From Acanthosepion esculentum (lineage: Eukaryota; Mollusca; Cephalopoda; Sepiida; Sepiidae), in the NCBI GenBank assembly GCA_964036315.1, contig OZ038482.1:10959698-11023697 (forward strand): 64,000 nucleotides of DNA, read 5' to 3'. Under the pieces are notes generated by a model, which worked only from the letters and a program-made list of their open reading frames with translations, did no database searches and had not been told where the DNA came from. Numbering within the stretch: the stretch's first letter is position 1; every line of letters starts with the position of its first letter. The position numbers and the translations under genes were made by a program. Positions 31,851-43,095 of the stretch are shown here, one piece after another.

Positions 31851-31854
31851 TCAA

Positions 31855-32130
31855 ACCTTGTTGGGTGACCGCTTAGGAATACCTGATGCTGTAAGCTTGG
31901 ATGTTAATCAGAGAGCCGAGTCTCAATTCCTGATGGGTTAGTTAAATTCACTTACACTCAAATATCTTCAGGCAAGGTATGAATCCACCTCTTTTCCCCC
32001 TAGTTATGGGTTAATTAGTAAGACTTCTATCACTAAACCATTATTTTTTTTTTTTTAAATTCTTAAAATCTAAAAATATTTTCTGATTTTAATTCCCTGC
32101 AAAGGGTTGATAAGCTGTGTACAGCGAATC
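31855..32130 (+). mobile_element. SINE family B
   Basis: Head GGGTGACCGCTTAGGAATAC, B-box-like GAGTCTCAATTCCTG, body CTCAAATATCTTCAGGCAAG and CTAGTTATGGGTTAATTAG, an internal T-run, and tail GCAAAGGGTTGATAAGCTGT. The same tail motif ends repeat X. Confidence 0.7.
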
Positions 32131-32139
32131 AATCAGTTT

Positions 32140-32360
32140 CAGGAAATGGGCAATCATGGCTCTCCACAACTTCCTATCCTTTGTAGTTCTTAATAAGTTT
32201 GTCTTTTCACTATCCCTCCAAGCCCTTGTCCTACCATCCATTTACACAAGCAAACAGGTTACTTGCCGTTTCCCCTCTGTTCTTCTTGCCTTCAGTATGT
32301 CCTGTGAGTGTTAAATTCTCCAATCTCTTTTTTCTTATGCGTGCAAGAAATTTCAACTGA
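32140..32360 (-). mobile_element. LINE (endonuclease/RT type) C-terminal fragment
   Basis: Minus-strand frames read LTGHTEGKKNRGKRQVTCLL, then RAWRDSEKTNLLRTTKDRK and LWRAMIAH, matching the end of the pol-like LINE protein. It aligns at DNA level with 58125-58380 on the same strand (CCACAACTTCCTATCCTTTG and CATTTACACAAG). Stops elsewhere make it inactive. Confidence 0.7.
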
Positions 32361-32654
32361 ATTCATTTTCTATGCATATTGATTGTTTGCTCACCAGTTC
32401 TGGATTATTCTAAAATCTTTGTTGTAACCTAGAAAAGGTTCCTGAATAGAATAATCACACGAAGGTTGGTAATGAATGATAATACTTAGGACAAGGACAA
32501 CATATATAAGATTCGCCAGTGGCATGTAGAAGAAGTAGTCAATTGCTAGAAGTGAGTCAAGTGCATTCTGCAATGAATCTCCAACTGTAGACCAACATAC
32601 AGTATTTACTACTGTATTTATGCAAATGGGGACATACACATTATCATTTGTATG

Positions 32655-32850
32655 TATGTTACAACACTTTCTGAAATAAATTAAAATTTCCTAGAGGTTA
32701 AAACACTTTGTGTGTTGTACCTTATCAAACACTTTTGCATAATCTATGAAACACATCCTTTTGCGTTAGTATTGCTCTTTGTGATGCCATTCTGAACATT
32801 GGAGTCCTTGTTCCAGTGTCTTTAACAAAACTGTATGCTTTCTTTCTTGT
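32655..32850 (-). pseudogene. LINE reverse transcriptase fragment, FIDYxKxFDKV motif
   Basis: The minus strand reads GTRTPMFRMASQRAILTQK, then in the adjacent frame RMCFIDYAKVFDKVQHTKCF. The latter is reverse transcriptase block A (usually 'D.Y.CFIDYEKAFDKV.H'), which carries the first catalytic aspartate. It probably belongs to the same LINE as 32140-32360, with the region between replaced or decayed. No complete domain. Confidence 0.75.
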
Positions 32851-33650
32851 CTAATTCTGCTATGCACTCAATCAATAAGAATCCAGATGAAGTTTTATGT
32901 GGCTCATTAAGCTGATTGACCAATGTAGCTCCCTTTCATTTGCTTCTTAGGCAGTTGCTATGAAAATAGATTTAAAATCTTCAGTATGTCACCACTCTTC
33001 TATATTAAAGAACGATGTTGAAAATAGACGTATATTTCAGCTAAATTAGAATTTATTGTTTGGAAAATTTGCAGTGATCAAAGTTAAATAAGTTATTAGT
33101 TAATAGAAAGATTGTGTTGCACCAGTTTTTATTTTAGGAAGGCTTATAATAATGGCTGGCCACTTGTAGCTGAGGATGCCAGTCTACTAGGGTAGCTAGC
33201 CAATCCCTGTTGCAGACGCTTGCTCAGGCACATTTGTGTTTGTCCAACACCCACAGAGCTCGCCTGTGGTTTATACAGCAACTATGCTGAGTGGACCTTA
33301 GTTACAGTTTCTGCAAGAGAAGGCATTATCTAGTGTGATCACCAATTTGAACAAGGACAGCCTGCTCAAACCGTCAGTCATGGTGACATGTAACTTTGTG
33401 CTAGTACAAACATCGATGATTCCTAAAGAGTTCTGTCTGCCCAGTTTAACTCATAAGGCTTGGGCCAACCCATGGTATGGTTTTCAGGCACTTTTCCAAA
33501 AGGGCTTCATGCTGGGATCACTTCTTTCAAACTGATAACATCATGAAGTCACCTCCCTAACAAATGGACTTTGGCAAGATTCACCCTGTTGGTTAGGGCT
33601 GTAGAATACACTGTCTGCACCTTTGCAGAGGTGTAAGACACCCGTCCCCA
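32851..33650. other. Unassigned stretch, GC-richer from 33130
   Basis: 33130-33640 is less AT-rich and more complex than its surroundings, with CACCCACAGAGCTCGCCTG and GGTTAGGGCTGTAGAATACA. It looks like an unclassified interspersed repeat, but I find no second copy in this window and no coding signal. Confidence 0.35.
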
Positions 33651-33654
33651 ATGG

Positions 33655-34120
33655 GGCGTCCTGGTTAAGATGATAAACTACGACCAGCAGCAAAGCCTCT
33701 GATCAGGTTTTGAGGGGCATGGAACCACCTCTTAATTACTGGTGTTACCAGGTCCACCCTGACCCGGGATGGTAGCACCTGTTGGTGTCCCAGCTACGGG
33801 CAAATAGTTAACCCTGAAACTGCGGTAAAAACACTATGAAAGTTTAAAAATAGGTTTTAATACCAGAAATACTTTGTAAAAAATTATCAGCAATAAATTT
33901 TTGAAGAAAAAAAACTATTACCAGCAATACATTCAAAAAAAAAAAAAAATTAACAGCAATACATTTTTGAAAAAAAAAATATTACCAACAATACATTTTT
34001 GAAGGAAAAAATTATTACCAGAAATAGATTTTTGACAAAACAAAATATTACCAGCAATAAAAATTTTGTTGGCATTAAATAACCCATTGAGGTTGATATG
34101 TCGTAAAACAAACCAAACCT
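33655..34120 (+). mobile_element. Repeat X, copy 4
   Basis: Begins GTCCTGGTTAAGATGATAAA and carries GGATGGTAGCACCTGTTGG and CAGCTACGGGCAAATAGTTA. At least seven units of the ACCAGCAATACATTTTTGAA AAAAA type follow, and the tail is GGCATTAAATAACCCATTGA, GGTTGATATGTCGTAAAACA. It runs without a gap into a tRNA-like sequence on the other strand. Confidence 0.88.
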
Positions 34121-34195
34121 GGCGAGATTCGAACCCAGGTCTCATGAACTGAAAGCAAATATCCTAACCACTCGGTCATGTGCCCATAAAGGGAA
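34121..34195 (-). mobile_element. tRNA-like sequence next to repeat X
   Basis: The minus strand reads ATGGGCACATGACCGAGTGG, TTAGGATATTTGC and CTGGGTTCGAATCTCGCC. A-box and B-box patterns are good. However, the acceptor strands do not pair, the T stem is mismatched and no clean anticodon arm forms, so it is not a functional tRNA. It is either an independent SINE head or the promoter-bearing end of repeat X itself in minus orientation. Confidence 0.6.
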
Positions 34196-34384
34196 GCTTA
34201 CCTAACTTGAAAATAACATGAGATATTAACTTATATGAGTATTCAAACACTGGTACAGTGGAGGGGGGAAGCATTTGACACTTTTTGCATTTGCACACAC
34301 ACAATGTGTTTGGAAATTAACCAGTGGATTTAGTCTCTCAAGAACCAATTATGTGACTTTGATATAATTTGTCAATCAATTAGT

Positions 34385-35500
34385 AATTCAGAAATTAATC
34401 ATCTATACAAAGTTTCGGATCAACCTTTCCAAAACAATGATCTGGAATTGGAATGAAAGCAGTGATAGCACCAACACTGATTCCATCATAAAAATTCAGA
34501 ATATAGAATTGATAAACTCTGAACCAATGATTCCCGACATGGGGCATGGTAATATTTTAGTGGGGTATACATAGGATGTGCACCCTTTGGCTTACTATAC
34601 CAACATGAGCTCAGATTTCATTTTGCATTATTATTTCATGATTAAAATGATCAGAGTATATAACAGAAGAAGCTTTCATTCAAATATTTTATATTTCTGC
34701 CTTTCAGTTCTCTATTATATGTTTTGAAACTATATATATTCAACTGTCTTTTTGTACTTTTAATTTTTCTCTTTCATGGACGCCATGGTCTTCGGAGGTT
34801 TGTTTGGAGACCAAATTAATGGCCTTTTAAGCTTCCTTCATGGGAATTGCAGTAAAATTTTGAATATGTAAGAATTAAATATTACGTTACCAGAATTTTA
34901 GAAATACCAAAGTGGGGCATGGCCCAAAATTGGTTGGGAACCACTGCTCTAAACATTTCAGATACCCTTTGGTGCATGGATCACATTTATAATGATGCAA
35001 GATCACTTAAACCTTGGATAAATGGCACTATGGATGCTTTTGTCCAATACTGTAAGATGTGTCAAAGTGAAAATATTAGCCTAAAAACTCATCATGTTCT
35101 TAAATATTCTCATCAGATCGAGTCTTTCGTGTCAATGTCATGCACAGCAACCAACCCATTCAGAAATATATAAACTATCGATTCTATATAATAATTATGT
35201 GATATCAATGATTAAAATGTCTACAAACAAATCCTTTAAATTTTAAAGAGGATCCTTCACAAAGAGTTTTAGCAAACAGCAGAAACCACATCACTTTCAG
35301 CAACAAGAAAAATGGATGGCACATGTAATTAAAAGAAAATAATAATATAATGAAGATCTTAACATTCCACAGTAAACAAAAGGTTATAAAGAAAATTCTT
35401 ATTTATATGAGAAAGATCTATAACATCTAGTGGACTTTAGAAATCTAATTTCATGCATTTTGTGACTCAATGAACACTCGTTGTCACTTTTGTGATGTCA
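34385..35500 (+). repeat. Dispersed repeat Y, copy 2
   Basis: Matches repeat Y copy 1: CAACCTTTCCAAAACAATGA and CTGGAATTGGAATGAAAGC in the first part, then CATCAGATCGAGTCTTTCGT, CAACCCATTCAGAAATATA and AACCACATCACTTTCAGC. A hAT MITE (34525-34946) interrupts it. A weak reading, DAFVQYCKMCQ, could suggest an integrase zinc-finger relic, but I do not rely on it. Confidence 0.6.
34525..34946. mobile_element. 422-bp hAT MITE with 8-bp target duplication
   Basis: The right terminus reads GGTTGGGAACCACTG (complement CAGTGGTTCCCAACC, the classic hAT end). The left is a decayed CAATGATTCCCGAC. The flanks are CTCTGAAC (34517-34524) and CTCTAAAC (34947-34954), an 8-bp duplication with one change. Repeat Y copy 1 has the unoccupied site (near 15190-15215). 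No transposase is encoded. Confidence 0.88.
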
Positions 35501-35509
35501 TTGTAGTAG

Positions 35510-36185
35510 GGACTTGTAAACGCAGATACGACTATAGTACACCATTGAACAATACTGGTGTCAGACACGTTCAATATTTCTTGCATTCATAGTACTTGCT
35601 TGATAATATTCACTTGAAAAGTAATCCATATCGTGATCCAAATAGAGAAGTAGTATAGTGAATAGAGTAAAGAATAGCTGTCTGTATAGTATAGAGGATA
35701 GAATAGAAATGTGATCTGAATAGTAATAGAGGATAGAGTAGAAATGTGATCTGAATAGTATAGAGGATAGAATAGAAATGTGATCTGAATAGTAATAGAG
35801 GATAGAGTAGAAATGTGATCTGAATAGTATAGAGGATAGAATAGAAATGTGATCTGAATAGTAATAGAGGATAGAGTAGAAATGTGATCTGAATAGTATA
35901 GAGGATAGAATAGAAATGTGATCTGAATAGTAATAGAGGATAGAGTAGAAATGTGATCTGAATAGTATAGAGGATAGAATAGAAATGTGATCTGAATAGT
36001 AATAGAGGATAGAGTAGAAATGACGATCAATCTAGATGTCACGCAACTTCCTATATATGTATTTCCTCTATGGTCATGTGATCCACTTAATTCAATAATG
36101 GGATCACCTGTGTTTGCTCACTGGCGACCTATGTTCAAACTCAAGTGATGGCAGCAACACTTTATTGCTATATAACAATGCAAAA
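35510..36185 (+). mobile_element. Repeat C, copy 2, split by a minisatellite
   Basis: The left part (35510-35580) has CACCATTGAACAATACTGG. The right part (36025-36185) has TATGGTCATGTGATCC, TTGCTCACTGGCGACCTATG, TTCAAACTCAAGTG and ACACTTTATTGCTATATAAC. The 35.7-36.0 kb minisatellite occupies the middle. Confidence 0.55.
35683..36020. repeat. Dimeric minisatellite: 34 + 35 bp units, 69-bp period, 5 dimers
   Basis: Two alternating units differ at GAATAGTATAGAGG...GAATAG (34 bp) versus GAATAGTAATAGAGG...GAGTAG (35 bp). Five dimers are nearly identical, so the dimer, not the monomer, is being amplified. 69 bp is a multiple of 3, which leaves a 23-residue repeated frame open on the minus strand (151 aa). 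It is not a protein gene. Confidence 0.96.
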
Positions 36186-36599
36186 TTAAGATTTTATGAA
36201 CTTCAACTGCGTGGAACACAAACTGTTTGGTCGATGAATGCCAAACATTTCCTGAATGGAAATTTTGCTATTATGGTTATTACTCCATACACCTCAATAC
36301 TCCCTCTCACATGGGGTTACTCAGCAATATGACACCTTTGAGTGTGTACTATGTGATGGTTGAATTCATGTCAGTATACATAAGTTTTACATGAAACTTG
36401 AATATTGATCTCTGAAACTAATTGAATGATTAAATACGCTTTGAGGATGCTTAAATGAGCTCAGATAAAACCTATTGGTTGCAATTCATGTGCTGGAAAC
36501 AAGCAGAATGCTCAGGAAATGTTGGCCATGTGTCAGCTGTAAAAGAATTAGAAAATCTAATGATTCCAATGGCTTGTCCAGAAAGTTATCCAACCATTT

Positions 36600-36965
36600 T
36601 CAAAATTAAAATTCATCTAAAAGGCACAGGGAACTTGCATTACAGTGGTGCGAAAGTGACTGAAGTTGAGATGCCAGGTCAAGACCAATAACATGGCAGA
36701 TTCTTCTTCGGATTTTGTCAATCTCTAGATACATAGAAGCATCAGATCAGATTTGGCAGCAATATTCAATGAATGGTGAATAGTAAACTTATAAAGGTGT
36801 AAGATATTCTGGCATGAAAAATTGTTTAGAACAACACAGCAAAGCAACTTTCCTAGCAATGTATTTAGCAATTGATTCAATATGATTGTTCCACTTCATA
36901 TCAGAGGAAAATGTTTGCTAATGAGTCATTCCCCTGGAGGTTAGGATCAGCCATGATGATGGGAG
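36600..36965 (-). pseudogene. LINE reverse transcriptase thumb region fragment
   Basis: The minus strand reads TFSSDMKWNNHIESIAKYIA, then RKVALLCCSKQFFMPE, PFIEYCCQI, DKIRRRICHVIGLDLASQL and QSLSHHCNASSLCLF. These match the region following the YADD palm in CR1/L2/Jockey-type ORF2 ('WD.HI..IAK.A.KK...L......F......YLYKS.IRP..EYCC.IW'). It parallels 20291-20795 at DNA level (AGATCAGATTTGGCAGCAAT, CCTGGAGGTTAG). Frameshifts and stops are present. Confidence 0.8.
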
Positions 36966-38540
36966 GCAAAAAAAGTTAGTGTGAATTGAATACGAACTGT
37001 TCCAGCTGGTGTTTGAACTTTCTTCACCGATTCTTTTCTGTATCTCATTAACTGTCAGGCCACCAGAACCTTGCTCAGAATTCATGTTCACATATAAAAT
37101 TCTTTGGCTTATTTCTTTTTTCTTTTCTCTTCAACTGAATGCATAAGCAGTTGTGCATATTTTAATTCACTGCACATTTCACCCCACCCCCACCCAGAGC
37201 CCTACACAATCTTTAGCTTTTTTGCTTATTCTCTTGAACCACTGCGTTTCTTTCTTCTCTTATGAAGTGATTTGGCAGAATTATAATGTCATTGTATCGA
37301 CCACAGTACACCTACTTAAGCAAAGATTCCAGGCTGACAGAAAGAAAAATAATTCTTCTTACCAAATTGATTCTATTTGTAGATTCTAAGACATATTGTC
37401 CCCAAGGTGATTGCGTTTAAAGCTGCCAGTCTCTTCTGTGAGAGCTTCATGTTACAATTCCTCACTGTATTATGCCAAAACGAGTTACAATTGAACCAAT
37501 TCTTTGCAAAGAGAAGCGGTCTAGAATTTTCTTTTTCTTTTATTTTCTATAAATGAGTGCTGAATGGAGAAGAGAATTCTTAAAAAGAATTCGCCATTTT
37601 CTTAATCATTATGATCAAAATCTATTAATCATGGATCTGGGGCTGTCACAAAGAAGGAATTGTGCTTATTTACTTTTTAGATGTTTGCACAAAGAATAAG
37701 CTGTGAAATAATTCCACCTTCCTGATAAACGGGCAAAACTGGAGGAGGTGGGGATAAAATAATTGTCGAAGAAAACTGTACTGTTGCTCTCATCAAAGTG
37801 TCAATGAATGAAGTTTCATGTGTCTGAATTCCTATCTGTTGGTTTGTCTTGGAGAACAGGATGATACAAGCCAAAAAATAAACAATGGGGAAAGTATTAA
37901 TCTCTGTAATTGTCGCAGGAACATGCAAAAGCTTAAGTGGCAATGTTGGAAATCTGCCTTTTATAATTCAACAAAGTATTTTCAGCCAGAGTCATTCATT
38001 AAAGGTTTTTTTTTCTCCCCCCCTCCCAATAAAAACAAAAAAAAACAGAATCAATCCACTGAAATACATGTACTGGTTTTTTTAGTTAGAGGATTTTGTG
38101 GACAGATTTTATATCCCAAAATTTCTGTGATCAACATTGAAATCAAGCTAGCCAATGATTAGCAAATTTCCAAGTCTTTTTCCATCTGTTCCGTGTTGCT
38201 TTTTAGGTTGGCCTTTCAGCTTCCGCTGTTCCTGTGTTCATCTGAACACCAATGAAGAATTAATGAGAAATAGTCACTTAAAATATTATAACAATTTTAA
38301 ACAATTAATTTGAATTCCTCCTTCATCCAAATCACCAGCAGCTGCTACTGATAGCCCAATACTTTGGGCACTGCCTGACTTTAGTCTTACTCCAGTAATG
38401 TCACATCATTTTATTGTGGAAAGAGATTACAGCAAATTAAATTTAGTTTATCAAGGGTACAGATTTTCAGATATATCCATATCATATGGAAATTTCAATT
38501 ATTGCTTTCCGATTTAAAGTATGTGACCCCTTTTTGTTTC
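36966..38540. other. Non-coding stretch
   Basis: No gene recognised. Short frames at 37677-37943 and 37818-38162 overlap on opposite strands and have no domain signature. Confidence 0.45.
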
Positions 38541-38544
38541 CATT

Positions 38545-38765
38545 TTCCCTAAAGCTTCATTGTTGCTCACATTTTTAGTCCATGGTATTCTCAGCATCCT
38601 TCTATACTTCAAGTCTCTTCTTCATCTGTGGAGAGATTGTCCAGCATTCACTGTCATATAGGAGGACTGATATTACGTAACAATTCAGTTTCTTTGTTTC
38701 TAATGAAATTTTCCTATTTCTTAATATTTTGCTTCACTTTTGGAAGGCATTTTCCCCTATCACAA
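38545..38765 (-). mobile_element. LINE (endonuclease/RT type) C-terminal fragment
   Basis: The minus strand reads SLETKKLNCYVISVLLYDSE, CWTISPQMKKRLEV and RMLRIPWTKNVSNNEAL, the segment 'LLYG.E.WT.S...K.LEA.EMW..RRMLRIPWT..VSNEEVL'. Same LINE type as 26.2-27.2 and 52.8 kb. Confidence 0.75.
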
Positions 38766-39545
38766 TGTGCTTTGGATTACGGTTTCATTTCTTAATTTGA
38801 ATTGTTTGTTTTGTGCAATTCGCTCTTCTCTACACTTGTTCATCCATTGTAAATGCTTCCCCAACCTTTTCTGCTTTATCATCTGAGACCCAATGGAACA
38901 TTTTATTGCTAAGTAACTTAAAAGAGTTTTGAAATCTTTAATTTACATAGTTTGTAATGAAGAGCTTGATTCATGGAGGGAAATGATTCTAAGATTTTAA
39001 AACAATAGTGGTAGGGGAATAAAACAGTTGCTTGGAAAATAAATCCTCAAGAAAAATACAAAATGAATGCTATTCTTAATTACTCTGTGACTGTTCCTGC
39101 TGCTTTCAGGAAACTCTACTCTACCAGTTTCCAAAAAGGAAATACATTTTCAGGAATCTTAATAGGAAGAACGGGAAATGTTATTCAACATTTTTGCTTG
39201 CAATTATTTTGTCATTTTTACTTTCCTCGGAAATATGAATATCGAGACAATGTTTATGTGTCTCCAAATTCCTACAATTTTGTAAATAGAACTGATTTTG
39301 TTGTTTGAATTAGTTTTTAAATGTTGGTAGCCATCTTTAATAGCTGATCAGATTGTTGATTAATCTAAACAAAACAAATTTTTAAAATTCATAGGAAAAA
39401 TTATTTATTCAATCAAATTATTTCATGTTAGCTGTTAAAGAATTCTTTCATTGAACGTTTCTTCAGTTTGATCCTGATTGGAAATGCTCTTGCTTGCATA
39501 AAAGAAATCAATTAATAGGCAAAGTTTTGTAATTACTATTTTTGC
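38766..39545. other. Non-coding stretch
   Basis: An 81-aa open frame at 39063-39308 has no recognisable motif. No mobile element identified. Confidence 0.4.
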
Positions 39546-39549
39546 ATCT

Positions 39550-39760
39550 GTGATTTACAAAGTCTCTCCTACAAATAGGAATGTCTTCGAACAATACTCG
39601 GTCAGATGCCACTAATTCCCATATATATATATATATTCTTCCTTTACCTATCACGTGATCTAATTATTTTAAGATGAGGTTGACTGTGCTTGCTCTCTGG
39701 CGATCTGTGTTCAAACGCGAGTGTTGACACCGACACTTTATTCTTATATGACACAAAGTA
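39550..39760 (+). mobile_element. Repeat C, copy 3
   Basis: ATGTCTTCGAACAATACTCG, ATCACGTGATCTAATTATTT, GATGAGGTTGACTGTGCTTG, TGTGTTCAAACGCGAGTG and GACACTTTATTCTTATATGA align with the other two copies throughout. Confidence 0.6.
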
Positions 39761-40104
39761 CAATATTTTTGAGGAATATGGTTTTCACTATTTGAGAGCA
39801 AAGGTTATCAGTACACAATTTCAATTCCATCTATGGGCTTTACTTGTTGGACTTTTTTTTTCTTTCTTTTTTTTAAGAAAGTGATGGTTAAGTTATTAAT
39901 ATTTTAACAAATGCTAAGCATATTTTGCTTTCTTTTTTTAAACAAGAATTTGTAAAAAAAGAAAGAAAATGCACTTTAAATTATTGTTTGTGGATTATTT
40001 TACAATAAAACTGAATTAGAGATCAGTAAAGAAACTGTCCATATCTCCTATTAATCGACAAGAATAGACTTCCATTTAATTTGTTTATTTTACACTATTT
40101 ACTT

Positions 40105-40390
40105 AGTTTGGAATTGTCCTCATCTTTGTTGTCATATTCATGACATTTTGGTCATTGTATCTTTCAGCCATCTTCAGGAATTTTGAACCGAGCCCTTTAT
40201 TTTATCCACCCAGGTAGATTGTTCTAATTCCACATACCATGCCTCTTCTGGATATCTCTGTTTCAGTTATTTCCCTTTTTAGTAACTCCACTCACCAAGT
40301 TTTTGTTCATCTATGCTGTGGCCAGGTTTGAACTCAGAATTCTTTGGCCCAAGTCACTGGATTACTACAACCAATGCTCTTATCCAAACA
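40105..40390 (-). mobile_element. SINE family A, left member of third head-to-head pair
   Basis: On the minus strand, the head near 40385 has GATAAGAGCATTGGTTGTAG and the B-box-like GAGTTCAAACCTGG. The body has AAATAAAGGGCTCGGTTC and the tail AAGATGGCTGAAAGATACAA and ACAAAGATGAGGACAATTC. Confidence 0.75.
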
Positions 40391-40565
40391 AAATAACTGA
40401 AACTAAGATATCCAGAAAAGGCATGGCATGTGGAACTAGAACAATTTACTCCAGTGTACAAAATAAAGGTATATCATTTGAAGAATGTCAAAGTGTACAA
40501 TGGCTGAAATGTCATGAATGTGATAATAAAGATGAGGACAACAGTCTGAACAAAATAAATGGTGT
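40391..40565 (+). mobile_element. SINE family A, head-truncated right member
   Basis: AATAACTGAAACTAAGATAT, CATGGCATGTGGAACTAG, AATAAAGGTATATCATTTGA and ATAAAGATGAGGACAACAG match the left copy in inverted orientation. The tRNA head is missing, so the left head forms a 120-130 nt loop between arms of about 160 bp. Confidence 0.75.
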
Positions 40566-40659
40566 AAATAGTTACAATACTGCATCTCAGAAATATAGAC
40601 AGTTGTTTATTTTTTTATCACAGAAAAAATATCCTTATAATGTCAGTGATTCACTATAT

Positions 40660-41115
40660 CAGTGGTTGCCAAATGGTGTAGCCTGTTGCGTAGGTGTGTC
40701 AGAAGAGGATAGCTGATGAGGAGGAATGATAGAAAGACAAAGATTTAGAAACAGCTTTAAAAAATCCATATGCCAAATAATAAATCATTTCAAAATTTAA
40801 AATATTATTATGGATTACTTGTAATTACATGCATGAGTCCCAGTATAAATAGTTATAAATAATTATTGACCGATTTTATCATTGTGATATTTTTTCATTA
40901 TATCAAGTATTAAGAATATAGTAACGAAGGTCTGCAAATTGGAGGAGAGAGTTATCAATGATAAAATTCTGACTTTGAATCCGGGGTTACCTCCCTTTAA
41001 CACTTTCTCTGTTTTTTTTTTATTTTTAAATCTACTTTTTATCACATTGGTGAGAGGCAAGCAAATTTTAATTCCAAAAATGTGAGCCAGAGAAAAAAAT
41101 GTTTGGGAACCACTG
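40660..41115. mobile_element. 456-bp hAT MITE with perfect 8-bp target duplication
   Basis: Termini CAGTGGTTGCCAAA (left) and TTTGGGAACCACTG (right) are flanked by CACTATAT at 40652-40659 and 41116-41123. It has no coding capacity. Same terminal type as the MITE at 34525-34946, but with a different interior. Confidence 0.93.
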
Positions 41116-41123
41116 CACTATAT

Positions 41124-42740
41124 TGTAAAGATTCGGTGTACTCTTGTACAAACACTTAATAAAGCAATGCATAACCACACAGAAGGAAGAGTGTATTGTA
41201 CCATTTTCTTCACATAGGAAAGGCCAGTTCGCTTTAAAGATCTGGGTCTGACTTGAAGATGCCAGGGGAATCTAAGCAATTAATTTAGCCATCAAGTTGT
41301 GTTCACGATATGCACTTTTAAAACATTTTTTCTTACTTATAATATTTCTCTCAAAATATTAAAATTGTAGAAATATATATTAGAAATATATATATTTAAA
41401 TATTACATCTTTTTTTTTTTCTTAAAAAAAAAAAAAACAATCTGTCAAGATTATGGGTTTTGTAAAAAGATTGAAATTTTTGTTTGATGCTCACTTGAAT
41501 ACATCATTACTTCCAGAAAATAGTTGTCTACAAATTTTGTGGAAGAAGCAGACTTCACAAAATAATCAATGCAGTTGTGTTGAAAATCATTTTACATAAT
41601 CAATAATTGATCTGACCAGTTGGATTTTTTTATTTTTTTTATTATTATTATCTTGGAAGGACATTGCATAAAAACTTAGTTGAAAGCTTTCTGGATCTTG
41701 AGAGTTTTGTCTTTCTCAACAGCTGTCATCTTTGGTATATTCAAATTTAAGATGGGAAAAAGTGATTGCTGTATCTTCCCAACTGTATTCACATGGAAGT
41801 CAGTAACTTAAAACTCTTTAACTATTCTCTGTCTTTGAATGCATTACCAAAGATGATTTAAGCATTATTCCATGACTAATGTTTCAAACTGTTCCTTACT
41901 ATTTTGTCACTGTCTTCTGAAAGAATTTCTTGTGCAGACATTTTCTGTCACTTTTAACTCTTTCTTACCTCACTTCATTTTTTGTTCAGGGGCTTCTCCT
42001 AAAGATTTACTTCTATCTGCAAGAAGCTTCATGCCTGTCTCTGGGCAGAGGGGATTTTGTCACTGATTAAAAGATAATCTTAATGAGTATCATGTAAATA
42101 ATCTGATAAAGTTAAGCTCTTGGTAAGCAGTGATTTATACCATGTTGAAATTCTTAGCATGTTAGCTAAAGGCATCCCACTGATTTTATATGCTTCAAAA
42201 TGTCTTGAAGCATTTAACACAGCTGCAAATCTCCTTGAAATTCAGAGAAATCTCTTCCATTTAAGATAATTTATATTTCTGTTTGCTGTTCATATCCATT
42301 TCAAAAAGCTTTTACCTTTTTAAATCAACATATTTGGGTGTTTTTTTTAATTTTTATTTGGGTCATTGTGCAATGAGAGAAAAAAAAGCTTGATTTTTTT
42401 TCCAAATCTTTGTTTATCATAAGAATCAAAGATTTTGGTTTTTTTTTTTTTGATTCACCCATTGGAATGTGATTGCACTCCTGTTCCTTACCAATTTTTT
42501 CTAGAGCAAATCTGAAGAGAGTATTTTTAATATAAAAAGACAACAGGAAATATATCGTTGTTTCATTGAGAAGTTTTGAAGCTTTGAAAGAATTTGAAAA
42601 CAATATAAAATCTTAGAGCTTTATTTTTTGCTTCCAAAGCAAATGGAAAAACTTGAGATGAAAATGTTTTTCTTCTGAAATTACATGGGCAACTTGAAAG
42701 CAGAACAAAAAAAAAACCTTTGACTCTTGAGAATAACATC
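41124..42740. other. Non-coding stretch
   Basis: AT-rich, with T and A homopolymers near 41410-41445 and 42428-42450. No element or gene recognised. Confidence 0.5.
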
Positions 42741-43095
42741 TACTTTATACTTTCTTTCTCCTCTTTCTGCTCCTCCTTCTGCTCTTTCTACTCTTCTTTC
42801 TCCTCCTCCTCTTTCTCCTCCTTCTCCTCCTCCTTCTCCTCCTCCTTCTCCTCCTCTTTCTATGCATCTTTTTCTTTTCTCTTTCTATGTATCTTTTTCT
42901 TTTCTCTTTCTATGCATCTTTTTCTTTTCTCTTTCATCTCTTTCCTCTCTCTCCCTCTTTCCTCTCTCTCCCTCTTTCCTCTCTCTCCCTCTTTCCTCTC
43001 TCTCCCTCTTTCCTCTCTCTCCCTCTTTCCTCTCTCTCCCTCTTTCCTCTCTCTCCCTCTTTCCTCTCTCTCCCTCTTTCCTCTCTTTCTCTCTG
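42741..43095. repeat. Composite pyrimidine tract ending in a 17-bp minisatellite
   Basis: Three zones: CTC/CTT triplets (42755-42865), about three units of a 25-bp TTTCTATGCATCTTTTTCTT type (42866-42940), and about nine units of the 17-bp TTTCCTCTCTCTCCCTC (42945-43095). Plus-strand pyrimidine purity is near complete. Apparent Ser/Leu-rich and Glu/Arg-rich proteins of 69-138 aa on both strands are by-products. Confidence 0.95.

Noticed and set aside
34121..34195. Functional tRNA gene
   Set aside because: A and B boxes are present, but the acceptor, T and anticodon stems do not pair properly.
34919..35173. 84-aa frame with possible integrase zinc-finger (DAFVQYCKMCQ)
   Set aside because: Only a few residues fit, the histidine pair is not evident, and the homologous copy near 16.1 kb does not conserve the frame.
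35587..36042. 151-aa frame with 23-residue repeats
   Set aside because: By-product of the 69-bp dimeric minisatellite.
36455..36691. 78-aa plus-strand frame
   Set aside because: It lies partly antisense to a LINE reverse transcriptase fragment and has no domain of its own.
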